In this document: in pieces, positions 63,718 through 64,000 of the stretch
Layout of the letters: each line of letters begins with the position of its first letter
Numbering within the stretch: the stretch's first letter is position 1
Origin: Cellulomonas telluris
GTDB taxonomy: Bacteria > Actinomycetota > Actinomycetes > Actinomycetales > Cellulomonadaceae
Assembly (NCBI RefSeq): GCF_004886325.1
Contig: NZ_QXFN01000001.1
Coordinates: 372,001-436,000, forward strand
Direction of reading: 5' to 3'
DNA length: 64,000 nucleotides
Made by a program: the position numbers and the translations under genes
Notes under the pieces: model-generated
What the model was told of the DNA's origin: nothing
Database searches by the model: none
What the model saw: only the letters and a program-made list of their open reading frames with translations

Positions 63718-64000
63718 GTGGAGGACTTCTGGTCGGAGGTCGCCGAGGAGTGGGCGCTGCTGTGGGCGCGGTCGCCCGACCCGGCGCGTGACGTCCTCCT
63801 CACGGAGTCGGGCGTGCGTCCCGGGACGCGCGTGCTCGACGTCGGCTGCGGCAGCGGAGAGCTCCTCGCCCGGGCCGCCGCGCTCGGGGCGAGCGTGGCG
63901 GGGGTCGACAGCGCGCCCGGCATGGTCGCGGTGGCGCGTCGCACGGCACCGGACGGCGACGTGCGCGTCGCGGACGCGCAGGCGCTGCCCTGGCCCGCGG
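63718..64000 (+). CDS. Class I SAM-dependent methyltransferase, 3'-truncated by the window edge
   Basis: The first 94 residues are visible. The SAM motif VLDVGCGSGELLARAA and the acidic residue GVDSAPGM place it in the methyltransferase 11/25 group. The N-terminus EDFWSEVAEEWALLWAR starts at GTG 63718. The substrate cannot be read. It continues past the window. Confidence 0.85.
   Translation, partial: MEDFWSEVAEEWALLWARSPDPARDVLLTESGVRPGTRVLDVGCGSGELLARAAALGASVAGVDSAPGMVAVARRTAPDGDVRVADAQALPWPA

Overview
The window is high-GC actinobacterial chromosome, roughly 70% GC or more judged by eye. It carries the replication-origin neighbourhood of a bacterium best placed in Micrococcales, probably Cellulomonas or a close relative. 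Support comes from the conserved murJ-trxBA-parBA-rsmG-jag-yidC-yidD-rnpA-rpmH / dnaA-dnaN-gnd-recF-gyrBA order, a secreted GH9-CBM3-FnIII-CBM2 cellulase behind a CebR-like operator, a secreted pectate lyase, and actinobacterial signature genes (DLW-39, CrgA, DUF3566, DUF6049, class E sortase, the PknA/PknB operon).

Layout. 1-7.7 kb (+): end of a Nudix gene, DUF6049 protein, MurJ, a separate pseudokinase, then trxB-trxA behind a SigR-type promoter. 8.0-12.4 kb (-): parB, parA with a very long low-complexity N-terminal extension, rsmG. 12.4-15.8 kb: a 3.4-kb interval in which I find no credible gene. It holds five full parS sites, one defective copy and a 61-bp tandem array; four more parS sites lie inside the parA reading frame. 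15.9-18.4 kb (-): jag, yidC, yidD, rnpA, rpmH. 18.4-31.6 kb (+): dnaA, oriC, dnaN, gnd, recF, DUF721 gene, gyrB, gyrA, DUF3566 gene. Then tRNA-Ile, a 39-residue DLW-39 gene and tRNA-Ala.

32-42 kb is more accessory: a DUF6345-like protein with a His/Cys pair reminiscent of clan CD peptidases, a redox-signalling operon (cNMP-binding histidine kinase, REC-thioredoxin reductase fusion, UBP zinc finger), a GNAT acetyltransferase, the GH9 cellulase and a membrane-anchored DUF5324-like protein. 42-56 kb returns to conserved actinobacterial cell-envelope genes: cyclophilin, rhomboid, crgA, DUF881, sortase E, a small membrane protein, a PabA/TrpG glutaminase, then pknB-pknA-pbpA-rodA-pstP-fhaB-fhaA as one overlapping minus-strand operon, and tRNA-Leu.

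57-60 kb is a decaying island: a D-2-hydroxyacid dehydrogenase with an internal deletion and frameshift, an intact ATP-grasp ligase, and a frameshifted, truncated HpaB-type monooxygenase. The window ends with a pectate lyase, a small membrane protein, a spore-photoproduct-lyase-like radical SAM enzyme, a nested palindromic element and the start of a methyltransferase.

The best candidate for something undescribed is the partition region: a gene-free, repeat-bearing interval between jag and rsmG plus parS sites kept in one frame inside parA. ParB could load both inside its own operon and on an adjacent non-coding platform.
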